From: Hamiltosporidium tvaerminnensis
Taxonomy: Eukaryota > Microsporidia > Dubosqiidae
Length of the DNA stretch: 64,000 nucleotides
Direction of reading: 5' to 3'
Assembly (NCBI GenBank): GCA_022605425.2
Contig: CM061248.1
Location: 434,001-498,000 of the forward strand
In this document: positions 24,801 to 34,986 of the stretch, one piece after another
Numbering within the stretch: position 1 is the stretch's first letter
Layout of the letters: the number at the start of each line of letters is the position of its first letter
Translations under genes and position numbers: made by a program
Notes under the pieces: generated by a model
Database searches by the model: none
What the model was told of the DNA's origin: nothing
Seen by the model: the letters and a program-made list of their open reading frames with translations, nothing else

Positions 24801-26237
24801 AAATTCTTGATCGGTATTTTATCCTTAATCAATTCAAAAATTGAAAATGTATATTTTTTTTGTATTACTATAGTTGATAAATTGATTGATTTGTGTAATA
24901 ATAACGTGATTTTCTTGAACTCAACTAATATTTATTTTATTATTTATAATATAGAAGTAAGGTTTTCGTTGTTTTCAAAACACTTGTGCAAAAAAGAATT
25001 CATACTTATTCAGAACGATTTATATATTGACTTCGAAACTGGAATGAATAGTGATTTACAAAAACTTTTTGAAATTTTAAAGCAAACTATGGAAAACGCC
25101 TTAAATAAAAAAAGTATTGGTTTTAAGTCATCAATCTATAGAAACGATTTAGAACCAACCGAGTGCGAAATAACGAAAATATGTGAACATTCTTGGTTGT
25201 TTGACTTTTTGATATCAGAAGAAAATCTGCATAATGTTATGCATTTCAGATGTAAAAATTTATATTGGAGTATTTCGGGTAGAATTTATAATTTTAAAAA
25301 ATTGGATAAACTGAAAATCAAATTAATAATAACATTAGACATAAATGAATTAATTTTGTTTGACAAATTTTCAGATCAAATCTCTTATTTGAAACTAATC
25401 TACTCAAAAATTTACTCTAACGTTTTAAATGATATTTTAAGTCTAGAATCATTAGAATATTTGGCCTTTTCGGATACGAAAATTGTTATGAATAACAATG
25501 CATCATTTTCGACTTTTAATTATTCTATAAAATATTTTGAGTATCACGGTAGCTTGTTTCATAACTTCTATATGATATTCGAATTTATTAGAATGCTAGT
25601 CAATATAAAAACCGTGGTATTGAATTTAACAGAAGATTTTGTTCCATTACGATATGAAGAGAAATTTATTCCTATAAAAAAAATAGAAAATCTTATTTAT
25701 AAAAATTTTAATGCACAAATTAATCACTCATCAGCAATAAATCAATTTATCGCTACAAATAAACTTTCACTCTGTTTTCAAACGAAATATGAATTTTTAA
25801 GAGATATTTTTTGTGAAAATAATTTTGATACTATTGAATATTTAGAAGTGGAAAATATTTTGTGTAGAATTTACGATAAAAACATTTTGGCTAATTTAAA
25901 TCAATTGAAAGAAATATGTTTTAAAAAAATCAAACTTCAGGGTTTAAGCTTATGTGATTTGTTTGATCAGACTATGAATTATAACATTTTTTCGGTTGCC
26001 CTGTGGAATATATTTATATCAGATAACGATATTAGGTTTTTAAACAATTTGAATAAATTAATTCATTTAAAATTCTATGATTGCATGTTCAACAGCCATT
26101 TGATTGAATGCATCGGTAAGTGTTCATTTCCGAATTTAAAATATTTACTTTTACGAATTTCTGAAGATACTGTAATACCAGAATATGTCCTATATTTGAA
26201 AGAAATTTTTCCAGTGGGCATTTTATCAATTGAATAG
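24801..26237 (+). CDS. Leucine-rich-repeat protein, C-terminal part of a broken gene
   Basis: A 478-codon open frame with no nearby ATG at its start (first usable codon is a TTG at 24807), which argues that it is a continuation rather than an independent gene. The C-terminal half has irregular leucine-rich repeats: LESLEYLAFSDTKI (about residue 210), LNQLKEICFKKIKLQGL (about 365) and LNKLIHLKFYDCMF followed by FPNLKYLLLRIS near the end (about 415-455). Homopolymer T tracts at 24742-24757 are a natural place for a one-base slip that would fuse the frames, but a TAA at 24798-24800 would still interrupt. Likely a pseudogene or recently broken member of a secreted LRR family. Confidence 0.65.
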   Translation, partial: KFLIGILSLINSKIENVYFFCITIVDKLIDLCNNNVIFLNSTNIYFIIYNIEVRFSLFSKHLCKKEFILIQNDLYIDFETGMNSDLQKLFEILKQTMENALNKKSIGFKSSIYRNDLEPTECEITKICEHSWLFDFLISEENLHNVMHFRCKNLYWSISGRIYNFKKLDKLKIKLIITLDINELILFDKFSDQISYLKLIYSKIYSNVLNDILSLESLEYLAFSDTKIVMNNNASFSTFNYSIKYFEYHGSLFHNFYMIFEFIRMLVNIKTVVLNLTEDFVPLRYEEKFIPIKKIENLIYKNFNAQINHSSAINQFIATNKLSLCFQTKYEFLRDIFCENNFDTIEYLEVENILCRIYDKNILANLNQLKEICFKKIKLQGLSLCDLFDQTMNYNIFSVALWNIFISDNDIRFLNNLNKLIHLKFYDCMFNSHLIECIGKCSFPNLKYLLLRISEDTVIPEYVLYLKEIFPVGILSIE

Positions 26238-27172
26238 ATAAAACTTTCGAATAAATTTATAATCATTTTTGATCAACATTTTTTAACCATAATTTATTTT
26301 GTGTCAAAATTTTTATTACACTAAAGAGTATTATATCGTTTAAGGCAATCAATTACTTTAAAACTTTTAATAAAACTTAATCCCATTTTCTATAATTTAA
26401 TTATACCTATTCGAAAAGGAAAATTGAAAGAATTATTCGCTTCCGTCTTGAATGATGGTAAATTAATTATAATTCATATTAGGCAAAAATTTCAGGTTAT
26501 TTTATTATATATGGCTTTCTGTTCTTGTATTATTATTTTTTTGCAGATTAAGTCAACAATTATTTTTATCTCTGTGTCGTAGTTTGTTAATTCTGATTTG
26601 CTTTTATATTCTTTATATTTTTTCTTTTTGTAAGGCTGATTTTCTTTTATTTTTTATTTACCAAAAACCAATTATAAACCGTGTAAATTTATAAACTCGA
26701 TATTTTTACACTTTAATAAATTTTTGAAAGTATCGCTTTTAAAAATATGTTTCGCTTAATCTCTATCTTTAATTTACAACTAATATACTTATATTAATCT
26801 GTGTTTTCCATGGTATGAAACTTCTAAAATCTTATTTGCAGTTTACAATATGAATTCTTTCTGAAATAACGATTAGAACAATGAAATCAAACTTAAAAAC
26901 ATAAATTAAGCCGTTTTGTTTTGTATTCACACTATATCTTCTTTCTTCACGGCGAAATATTCGAAATAATATTTTAGGTAGTTCTAACTTGTTTCTAAAT
27001 GTTTGCCGAAGCCTTTTATTGTAATCTTTATACCCAAATTTTCAGTTAACTTAACAACATTTTTTGAGTCAAATAATCGTAATTTAAAAAAAATATTTCG
27101 GAAAATTCTATTGATTTTATGAGCCGTGAAAACTATGGTTTACATAATAAAAAATATTTGTGTATGCTTACT
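26238..27172. other. AT-rich gene-free tract
   Basis: About 930 bases with no supported gene or element. The end (TATGCTTACTT, near 27158) may be the left target duplication of the next retroposon. Confidence 0.55.
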
Positions 27173-27900
27173 TTGTGGAAGGTGGATAATTACATAAAAA
27201 ACTTTCTGCTTGGCAATATGTGTGTGAAACTGGTGTGAGGATCATTATTTTGATTTTATGTTGGAATAAAACCACACTAGATCTTCGGTTATTCCATGGG
27301 AGTTGTTATGAGAAGAAGAAGTCTAAGAAATGGAGAAGCTTTTTCTACAAATTTATTTGTAGTTTTTTATGCGACTGGATCAAAGACCGCAGCCAAACAT
27401 GTGGGTAATTGCCATGTAGAAGCATAGAAACCTAGCCTTGCTCACTCGGGTTAGAAGACTTAGCGCCTGTTATATATAAAAATAAAAATCATTAAAAGCC
27501 GGGAGAGCTAAGTAGCCAGTTATACCTGTTGGTATGACATTGCACTGTCTAGGTGGACCTCATATAAGTCTCTGGAATATATTTAGCTAGAAGTTTATTG
27601 GGTTCAGAAAGTTTAGAACAAGAAGGAATGCTGCATAATCTTGAGTGAGCCCAGGGGGCTTCTGCCTTCGATCACATTCTATGCAACGGAAATTAACGAA
27701 TTCCGGGCAACTGCCCTACCTATTAATTGGATTATACACACCGGTTAGATGAAAAGCTTTGAGATGTAGGTATCGCAGGGAGTACTGATGAAGTGTTGGG
27801 TAGCAGTTATTTATGTTAAACCTAGAACTGCGTTTATGTCATGAAGACAAATATAACACTTGCCACTGTTTTAAACAGATGGGATACATTTAAATAAAAC
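27173..27900 (+). mobile_element. ~730-bp retroposon, copy 4 (full length)
   Basis: Close relative of the 53221 copy with scattered substitutions and short indels. Full length from the GTGGA...GGATAA start to the GATACATTTAAATAAA end. TATGCTTACTT before it and TATGATTACTT after it are a possible target-site duplication with one mismatch. The 62-codon frame at 27220-27408 matches the 53267 frame of the last copy only at its first few residues and then shifts, so the repeat does not encode a conserved protein. Confidence 0.85.
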
Positions 27901-29039
27901 TATGATTACTTCAATTATTATAATTATTCTACAATACATCTTGTTTATTTGAATAAAATTCGGAAATATCTTTCAAAAAAATTTTATACTTTTTAAAAAG
28001 AACATCAAAGCACCAATTTTAAAAATAATCATAAATATTTCATTCATTTAAAGTAACATTTATTTGTGTTAAAAATACCTTGTATAAAAATATTTTTTAT
28101 AATTGTCTTAAATAGTAACGAAATTGCAATTATTTTTAAAAATGTTTTGATGTACTTCTTTAAATAAAATCTATTATAAATGAAAACCAGTTAAGGAACA
28201 GGTACAATTTTTTTCCTAATTCGGATCTAAACTTTGGCATAACAATCGAAAAATCTCTAATTAGTAAAAAAAACATTTGATTTATAGACTCCGAATTTGA
28301 AATTTCTGCTCTTTGTTGCAATTACTCGACTTAATAATTCACCTAAAATAACTCATATGAGTTAAAAGGTATATATTTTGTTTAGTAAATTATTTTTATA
28401 TTTCAGTCCAGCGGATCCCCGCATAAACAGGGCCGCTTCCTATATTCTTATCTTCGATGTATCCAGTTATAAACAGGCAGGATCGCATATTTTTTATTTA
28501 TTTATTGTAGAATCATGTAATTTCAAAACTTTAAAATAATAAAAAAATAATTAACTTTTTTAAGAAATATAACCCTATGTTCCTTCAAATTAGATGTTTA
28601 AATTATTTTAATCTAAAAGTAAACCTGCTGCTATTGAAAAATATTTAGTTTAAGGAAATATCTTTTTAAAATATATATAGAAGTCAAAAAAATCTCCACC
28701 ATAAAGGTAAATACGAAATATAAACAGAATAATTAAAAACATTTAAAAATCTAATCTTATAAAAGAATTTATATTTGAAAATTAATTTATAATTTCAAAG
28801 AATTTAATCAATGAAGTATATAAAGAATTGAAACAAACGGTTTGTCTATAAAATTTCTTTGACAAAAAACTAAACATTTAAATCATCTTCTTTTTTGCTT
28901 TTATTTTTGTTTTGTGGCTTTACAAATACAAAAAGAAATCAAAAAAAATTTTAACTCAAAAATTCTTGGTGTAACGTTTTTGTATCAAAATAAAAAAAAA
29001 ATATATTTTAAAACTTTTAAAACAAATTATTCAAATTCT
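27901..29039. other. AT-rich tract with one small GC-rich patch
   Basis: Mainly A+T-rich. At about 28404-28490 there is an abrupt more GC-rich stretch (CCAGCGGATCCCCGCATAAA, then GGGCCGCTTCC and GGCAGGATCGC) that stands out as foreign and is probably a short transposon remnant. Nothing else is recognisable. Confidence 0.5.
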
Positions 29040-29043
29040 CCCC
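29040..29043 (+). promoter_or_regulatory. Microsporidian C-run before TFIIE-beta start
   Basis: CCCC two bases before the ATG at 29046. It supports this ATG rather than the GTG at 28914 that opens the frame. Confidence 0.75.
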
Positions 29044-29045
29044 AA

Positions 29046-29675
29046 ATGTACCATAATTATAATAGAGAACCTTCATATCGACATTTAAATAGCTACATAC
29101 ATGCTATATTAACTCTTCTTAAGCAGCATGACCGCCCATTATCATTTAGTGAAATAAAACAATCTTTAAATATAGATCTGACACAAAATCGACAATTATT
29201 TGACATTCTTCACAAAAATCCAAAAATAACTTTTACAAATGACACACTTCTATTTCAACCTCTTTATAATATAAGATCAGCCGAAGATTTAGAAAAAATA
29301 ATGAAAGAATCGGAAGGAGGATTGCTTTTGAATGATTTACTTGATTCACCAGTAGATGTACAGCCATTTATAGCAGAACTGCAAAAAGAAAATAAGATCT
29401 TTGTTCTTAAAGACACAGATAATTCTCAGATTGTATTTTTTAATGGCACAATTCAAAATACAGCTGCACCCCAAATTAAAAGTTTATTTCATACAATTTC
29501 AGTACCAAATTATCAAGATCTCATCAAAGAATTAAATACAGCTGGTATTAAAAGCGGAATACAAGAAGAAAAGAAGAGATACGTTGTTGTACAAAAAAGT
29601 AAAGTAAAAAAATACAAAAGAAAAATTAAGATAACAAATACCCACATTAAAGATCTTAACCTTGACTTAAGTTAA
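29046..29675 (+). CDS. TFA2: Transcription initiation factor IIE subunit beta
   Basis: A 209-residue protein of the RNA polymerase II pre-initiation complex, partner of TFIIE-alpha in recruiting and regulating TFIIH at promoters. Tandem winged-helix domains are visible. The first (about 15-75) contains RPLSFSEIKQSL and NPKITFTNDTLLFQPLYNIRS, matching the family's 'NPKV...F.P.YNIR' junction. The second (about 78-140) contains GGLLLNDLLDS and ENKIFVLKDTDN. The C-terminus is basic (KSKVKKYKRKIKI), as usual. The start at 29046 is the first ATG and directly follows CCCC. It converges on the RPA2 gene with 40 bases between stops. It is shorter than yeast and human homologues, as expected in microsporidia. 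Confidence 0.85.
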   Translation: MYHNYNREPSYRHLNSYIHAILTLLKQHDRPLSFSEIKQSLNIDLTQNRQLFDILHKNPKITFTNDTLLFQPLYNIRSAEDLEKIMKESEGGLLLNDLLDSPVDVQPFIAELQKENKIFVLKDTDNSQIVFFNGTIQNTAAPQIKSLFHTISVPNYQDLIKELNTAGIKSGIQEEKKRYVVVQKSKVKKYKRKIKITNTHIKDLNLDLS

Positions 29676-29715
29676 CTTCAATAAACAAATTTAATTTAAA
29701 CACAAAAAATTGTTT

Positions 29716-30405
29716 TTATTCAGTTGTGTGATATTCCAGGCCTTCCACACTGTAAAGATGACAATCATTCAATAAAGCTTCAATATTTTCTCTTACCTCT
29801 TGTTCTGGATATTTATCTTTTAACATACCCACAACTATATCAACATGTATTCCTCTTTCATCTTGATTGCACCTGTAACAATTTATTATATCTTCTTTTA
29901 TTTTAGCAAAACTTTTATTCTCTGATTTTTTGACGTTTTTAGTAAGTTTAAGAGTTTTTAAATAGAACATATGTTGAAAAATACATTCAACAAAATGTTT
30001 AATAAAAAAATTTGTATCATCAATTTTAGATATAAATGACGCTCCGATTGTTTTAACACCATTAAATACTCTAATAGAACCAACTACTTTTAAAAGATTG
30101 GGTGGTTCAATAAGTCCAACTGTTTCTTCTTCAAATAAACCACGCGGCCAAAAGGCACATTCAATTGAACCGGTTGTATCTTCAACATTGAAAATGGTTC
30201 CTGTTGTATTGACACGAGTACTTCTTACGAACCCCATGATTTGAAGATTAGTTACCTCGACATCATCTATTCTGTAATCTGTAGAAGGTTCTTCAACAGG
30301 TGAATTAAGAATTTGTTTAATTGTAAAAGATCTAATTGTTCTCAACGATGAAGAAACTTCTCTCTTTGGTGAAGAATGAATATAACCGCCATCATCATAA
30401 CTCAT
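29716..30405 (-). CDS. RFA2: Replication protein A 32-kDa subunit (RPA2/RFA2)
   Basis: A 229-residue subunit of the heterotrimeric single-stranded-DNA-binding complex used in replication, repair and recombination. The N-terminus (MSYDDGGYIHSSP) is the short Gly/Ser-rich phosphorylatable tail typical of the subunit. The OB fold spans about 45-140, with IRSFTIKQIL before it, then VTNLQIMGFVRS, TIFNVEDTTGSIECAFW and LLKVVGSIRVFNGVKTIGAS. The C-terminal ~60 residues form the winged-helix region (GIHVDIVVGML, LLNDCHLYSVEGLEYHTTE). The ATG lies one base after CCCCC on the coding strand. Full length for the family. Confidence 0.9.
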   Translation of the reverse strand: MSYDDGGYIHSSPKREVSSSLRTIRSFTIKQILNSPVEEPSTDYRIDDVEVTNLQIMGFVRSTRVNTTGTIFNVEDTTGSIECAFWPRGLFEEETVGLIEPPNLLKVVGSIRVFNGVKTIGASFISKIDDTNFFIKHFVECIFQHMFYLKTLKLTKNVKKSENKSFAKIKEDIINCYRCNQDERGIHVDIVVGMLKDKYPEQEVRENIEALLNDCHLYSVEGLEYHTTE

Positions 30406-30406
30406 A

Positions 30407-30411
30407 GGGGG
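30407..30411 (-). promoter_or_regulatory. Microsporidian C-run before RPA2 start
   Basis: On the coding strand CCCCC lies one base before the ATG, the strongest example of this start signal in the window. Confidence 0.78.
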
Positions 30412-31879
30412 TTAATAAAAACGAGTTATAGATATAAAAATGAATGCTTTATTTTTGGTTTGTAATACTGGTTTAAAAATTTAATGAAAAATTAGATAAA
30501 TGATTTTAAAAAAATATACGGAAGTTTAAAGGCCAAATTAAATCTGAAAATTACTTAGAAACCTAAAACTAAAATTATAAAATACTCGTGAGAAAAATGT
30601 ACGTAAATGGTTGTTAGAAGTAGGATTTTGTTTAAAATGAAATTTTACTACAAAATAAAAAGACTTATACAAAATAATAATATTTTTTAATTCGCTGTGC
30701 ATTGAGAAACTGAATATCAACTTTTGTGAAATTAAATTTTATGAAACAAGCAACATATGATTCTATATTTTAATTTGCGATTCATATTCCTATGGTTTTG
30801 AATTTTATGCAATAGGAAAAAATTATTTAACTTTTAATAGTTTTAAAGTGATTAAATAATCCAAAAAATTCTAACTAACTCGTAATTTTTTCTATTTAGG
30901 TTTTCCACATTTTTATTAAAGCCTTTAGACTTTGGTTTTTTCTTAATCTCAATAAAAGTTATGTAAAATCAGGCTGTTTTTTTTTGTTATCTTTGATTGA
31001 TTTTTCCAAATCATTTTTCTTTTTATTTTAACTTTCACTTCTATTTGACTTTTTTCTATGCTTTGAATAAGCTTAGATAACTTTATTTTATTCACTACCT
31101 AAGGTTCAATAATTTTAGTATTTGTTTGTTTTACACCTTCTTACGTATTATTAACTTCAATTATTGTTGTAAATGAGCATGATTAAGCTATATAATTAGT
31201 TCAAATATGACTAATTACTTCATTAGATTATCTACATCGAATTATCTAACATTGATGACAAATGATAATCAATGATAAGTATATTATTGGTCAGTATAAA
31301 TATAAGTATACGTAAGTGTTAAATAAATATGTGTTTTGATAATAATTTTTTATTTACTTTGAAAAAAACTAGTGGTAGTGGAACGAAAATACAACCAGTA
31401 TGTTTAGATTTTTATTGATAGTCGATGTATATTTTGACAACTTATATATTTATTTATATTGCCACACACATTATCCAATAACGAATTGTTCGACATTAAA
31501 TCTATTGATAAAATTGCGTTCACAAGTCAGCAAACCATATATTTTATTTGTTTTTTTGTTTCAACTATTTGAAGTGAATCTTGACAAAGAAATTTGAATT
31601 CAGAAGCACTATTTATTTATCTTACCATATAAAACATATATGTTTGGTTTAATATTCCATATTAAGATATCGGTTTTTATACGGGTGTCTACTTTTATTT
31701 CTGCAGATAAATTTTCAAGAATTTCTTGAATAATGTGATTCCTAACTTATTTTGAAGATTTGAATTTATATCTATTAAATAAATATATATCTGGACTCCG
31801 AAATACTTTTTATTTCGTTTGGTGTAGTCAAACACAAACATTTTTTAGGATCAAGTTCTCTTACTTTCTTACTAAATGT
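30412..31879. other. AT-rich tract, possible LTR-like remnant near its end
   Basis: Mostly low-complexity A+T sequence containing the RPA2 promoter. Around 31377 GTGGTAGTGGAACGAAA resembles the boundary after an LTR, but no second LTR or open frame supports that. The 65-codon frame at 31400-31597 has no motif. Confidence 0.45.
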
Positions 31880-32330
31880 TGTTACGCCTCAATATAGCGC
31901 TATCCTCATATAATTGTAAACTTCCACCTGTTACGATCAAGCGCCTCCTTTTCCCATTCGTCTATTCCAAGATTACTGAGATCTTCTTTAATACCATCTA
32001 GCCATCTAGTTTTATGGCAAACAAGGATTCTTCGACCAGTGATTGAAAATATACACCCTTTCTAACACACTCCTTTCTTTCATTCGTTCAAGATGGCCCA
32101 GCCATCCGAGTCTGGTTTTTATCACTTCATTAACAATACTGTATTTCGATATGAATTTTGAATCTCGATTTTGTTACGAATTCGGAACTCTTCTAGCTGG
32201 TTCCCTGTCGGTACGTATATTCTAATATGATCCTTGCTACCATATACCCAGTATCACTTCATTCGTTTTATCAATATTCAAGGTTTGCAGCCGCAAGTCA
32301 TGGGTTTAAGAAATCCTCTACATCGATTTT
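31880..32330 (-). pseudogene. LINE relic, C-terminal reverse transcriptase end
   Basis: Minus-strand reading gives the conserved C-terminal tail of a LINE polyprotein: TRLGWLGHLERMKERS near 32080-32130, then RWLDGIKEDLSNLGIDEW and EKEALDRNRWK at about 31930-32010. These match the RLRWLGHV.RM / RW.D.V..DL..LG pattern. The remainder upstream is decayed (DREPARR and similar traces to about 32330). Only the 3' part is present, as is usual for 5'-truncated insertions. It is not obviously the same family as the 20281 relic. Confidence 0.7.
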
Positions 32331-32687
32331 ATTTGCACCTACAAATACATTAAATCCTAAATATAACAGAAGACTATTTCATCACGTGGTTTGATGTTTC
32401 CTTTCTAAGGATATCTTTGAATCAAGAACAAGAAAATCTTAAATTTTTTCTAATATATGTTTCCAAATGCAATATTGTGGTTTCTATTTTGGTGATATAA
32501 ATTTTCCAGTTGAGCTTTTCTTAGATATCATGATATTTCTTCCTAAATTACAAAATCATTTAATGAAGTATTTTATCAACTAAACAATGTATAACTTATT
32601 TACACTACTATTTATTTAAACAACCATCATTTTTTTGTTTTTATACATTAAGGGGTAGGTTTTAACTAAAGCTAATGTGTAACAAAA
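32331..32687. other. AT-rich spacer before DENN gene
   Basis: About 360 bases, A+T-rich, presumably with the DENN gene promoter. I see no specific signal apart from the C-run at its end. Confidence 0.5.
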
Positions 32688-32690
32688 CCC
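32688..32690 (+). promoter_or_regulatory. Microsporidian C-run before DENN gene start
   Basis: CCC ten bases before the ATG at 32701, in AAAACCCATTCCACTTA. Consistent with the signal seen at the other housekeeping genes. Confidence 0.6.
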
Positions 32691-32700
32691 ATTCCACTTA

Positions 32701-33777
32701 ATGAACCAAAATAAATTATTGGATAATTTTTATCTTTTCAAAAGAAAATTAGAATACAATGAATATTACATTCAAGAATTCAAAATACATGATATTTGCG
32801 ATCCTATTGATTCTTCTTATTCTATTATTACAAATGAAGATCTAAGAATTGAATTTTATGAATATGTAGAAGTAAATGGTGAAAATAATCAAAAATCAGG
32901 AAGCGCATATATTTTATATAAAATGGGAAAAGAGGGATTTGATTTTCAGTTTGTAGAATCAAATGAAACAACCGGAAGTTTTTTAATTTTTAATGGTAAA
33001 AGATATTTCTTTAAGAAAACAAATAAGAAAAACAATAGTGAAATTGGAATTTTCTTTCCGATTTTTATTGCATCCGAAAAAAGTCTGAAATTTAAAAATT
33101 TTTACAAGCATATGGAATCGATTGATGAAAATTTTTATGAAATAGAACTCTCTATTGAAAAAAATAATACATTGCGATCCTTTATACCGTTTTTTCTGTT
33201 TGAAAACAAAAAATATTTCGGAAATTTAAGTGTTCATACATTTATTTTTATTAAATCAGCAGATGAAACAAATTATGGATATTATATTCGATATATAAAT
33301 AATAATTCTGAATATTTTTTTGTAATGATTACATGTATAAATCATCATGAATTTATTTTGTTTTTAATCAATTGTTATAATTTAATGATGGAATATACTG
33401 ATTTTCAAAAAACCAATCTGTTTGAAACAATTATGGAAATTCCAATTTTTAATAGTAGTCTTTTCTCAGTTGAATATAAAAGAAATAAATTAATTGAAAT
33501 TGATAAAATCCAAAGAGATAATTTTACTTTAGTATTCGATAATGATTTTTTAATAAAAGTATTTTCACATATTTTTATGGAAGAAAGAATTGTTTTCCTA
33601 TCAAAATCTGCTTTTCAAATATATCAGGTTATTTTATTTATTTTGAAATCTCTTGCACCATTTGAATGGGACTTTTTAGTCGTTTCTCCATTACCACAGC
33701 AGCTTTCTTTTTTGTATGAAAGTCCCTTTCCATTTATTTTTGGAATCGAAAAAGGTACCGAAGATTTCAATTTTTAA
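32701..33777 (+). CDS. DENN-domain protein, N-terminal part (ends at in-frame TAA)
   Basis: The first 358 codons of a protein that continues in the same frame after a single TAA (33775-33777). DENN proteins act as exchange factors for Rab GTPases in membrane traffic. The N-terminal ~200 residues would be the upstream DENN part. The central DENN region is clear at about 275-350: LVFDNDFLIKVFSHIFMEER, FLSKSAFQIYQVI, DFLVVSPLPQQ and ESPFPFIFGIE, matching the family's 'aPfPyliGv' motif. The stop falls just after this motif, inside the domain, where the next residues (VIVIDLD) are the next expected DENN strand. The start is the ATG following CCC. Either a recent nonsense mutation, a readthrough stop, or a sequence error. 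Confidence 0.75.
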   Translation: MNQNKLLDNFYLFKRKLEYNEYYIQEFKIHDICDPIDSSYSIITNEDLRIEFYEYVEVNGENNQKSGSAYILYKMGKEGFDFQFVESNETTGSFLIFNGKRYFFKKTNKKNNSEIGIFFPIFIASEKSLKFKNFYKHMESIDENFYEIELSIEKNNTLRSFIPFFLFENKKYFGNLSVHTFIFIKSADETNYGYYIRYINNNSEYFFVMITCINHHEFILFLINCYNLMMEYTDFQKTNLFETIMEIPIFNSSLFSVEYKRNKLIEIDKIQRDNFTLVFDNDFLIKVFSHIFMEERIVFLSKSAFQIYQVILFILKSLAPFEWDFLVVSPLPQQLSFLYESPFPFIFGIEKGTEDFNF

Positions 33778-34986
33778 TCTTTAGATGTCATCGTTATCGA
33801 TTTAGATGAAATGTGTATTTTACGTGAAAATAAAATTCGGTATTTACCATTCTACGATGATTTGAAATATTCACTGAGTACATTTGAAGATAAGCTTTCT
33901 GTTATGAAGAGATATTTTTTAATCATCGAAAATAATATTAAAATACTACGAGAAAAGGCTTTTAGTAAAATATATGAAAAAAATGAAATTTTGAAAACCG
34001 AACTAATAACATTTTTAGAAGATTCTAAACGTATTTTCAAGGAATATGAATTTTTTAAAAATGAAGATGATTTTTTTAATATTTTCGGCGGAACTCGATT
34101 TTTTAAAAGATATTATCATAAGAAAAATTTCGATCAAATATGTCAGTATTCTGTAAAAATGAATGAAAATAGTGCCAAATTATTATTCATGCCATTTGTT
34201 TATATAGATAGTGTGAATAAAAAGGAATTGGAATTTGATTCAATAAAGGTTTGGATTAAAATGTTAAATCATTTTGTGAAAAAAGCAATATTGTTTATTA
34301 ACGAAAGAGGTTATTTAAAAGAAACAGCATTTTTGTTTTTCGGAAAATTATCAGAAGCAAATGATTTAGAAAATTTAACATTTTTTTTAAATTTTTTAAA
34401 AAGTCTAAAAATAGAAATTGATTCTAAAATGGTGGATAATTTAAAGGCAACAACGGATTCTAAAATCATAAAAAATAGATTTTTCGAATTTTTTGACCTT
34501 TCAAATTACAGAATAATACCATTGAAAATTTGTGACTGCAATATTTTATATACAACCAACAAAAAACTTATAGAATTTTTGAAAAAAAATATAAAAAGTG
34601 AAATAAATTGGAGTTCAAAAAACTGTCGATGTGGGAATAATTACAGTACATCTTTATTTATATATAAACTTGAAAATAGTGAAATTCATAATTCATTAAT
34701 AGTAAGATTGATTCTACCTGAAAATATATTTTTATTGATAGATTTTATAATATTAGAAAATGTTACAAAAGTAGAATTAATGGAGAAAGAAAAGGATTTG
34801 TTTTGGAATATTTTGTTTTATTTTTTATATTTTGATCTGCCAATATCAGCATCAAAAAATTGTCCTGAAATTGATTCAAATTATGAAATTACTGAAAATC
34901 ATTGGAAATCAGGCGAAAGACATCATTATGATGTTTTTGGGAGTCCCTCATTTTTGAAGGATGATGATTTTGATTATTTTCTTTAG
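33778..34986 (+). CDS. DENN-domain protein, C-terminal part (after in-frame TAA)
   Basis: Open without interruption for 402 codons in exactly the phase of the preceding part; the first ATG is at 33811. It begins SLDVIVIDLDEM, the 'DVVVVDLD' strand that follows the PFPFIFG motif in DENN proteins. The downstream DENN region spans about the next 150 residues (long helices, EYEFFKNEDDFFNIFGGTRFFKRY). Near the end are cysteine pairs (CDCNILY and CRCG) that could bind metal. An independent gene starting at 33811 would lack half of its domain, so it is best read as the second half of one 760-codon gene. Undamaged reading frame after the stop suggests the lesion is recent or tolerated. Confidence 0.7.
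   Translation, partial: SLDVIVIDLDEMCILRENKIRYLPFYDDLKYSLSTFEDKLSVMKRYFLIIENNIKILREKAFSKIYEKNEILKTELITFLEDSKRIFKEYEFFKNEDDFFNIFGGTRFFKRYYHKKNFDQICQYSVKMNENSAKLLFMPFVYIDSVNKKELEFDSIKVWIKMLNHFVKKAILFINERGYLKETAFLFFGKLSEANDLENLTFFLNFLKSLKIEIDSKMVDNLKATTDSKIIKNRFFEFFDLSNYRIIPLKICDCNILYTTNKKLIEFLKKNIKSEINWSSKNCRCGNNYSTSLFIYKLENSEIHNSLIVRLILPENIFLLIDFIILENVTKVELMEKEKDLFWNILFYFLYFDLPISASKNCPEIDSNYEITENHWKSGERHHYDVFGSPSFLKDDDFDYFL

Noticed and set aside
31150-31400. Possible LTR end with primer-binding-like TGGTAGTGGAACGAAA
   Set aside because: No matching second LTR, no gag or pol ORF nearby, and the supposed LTR start is arbitrary.
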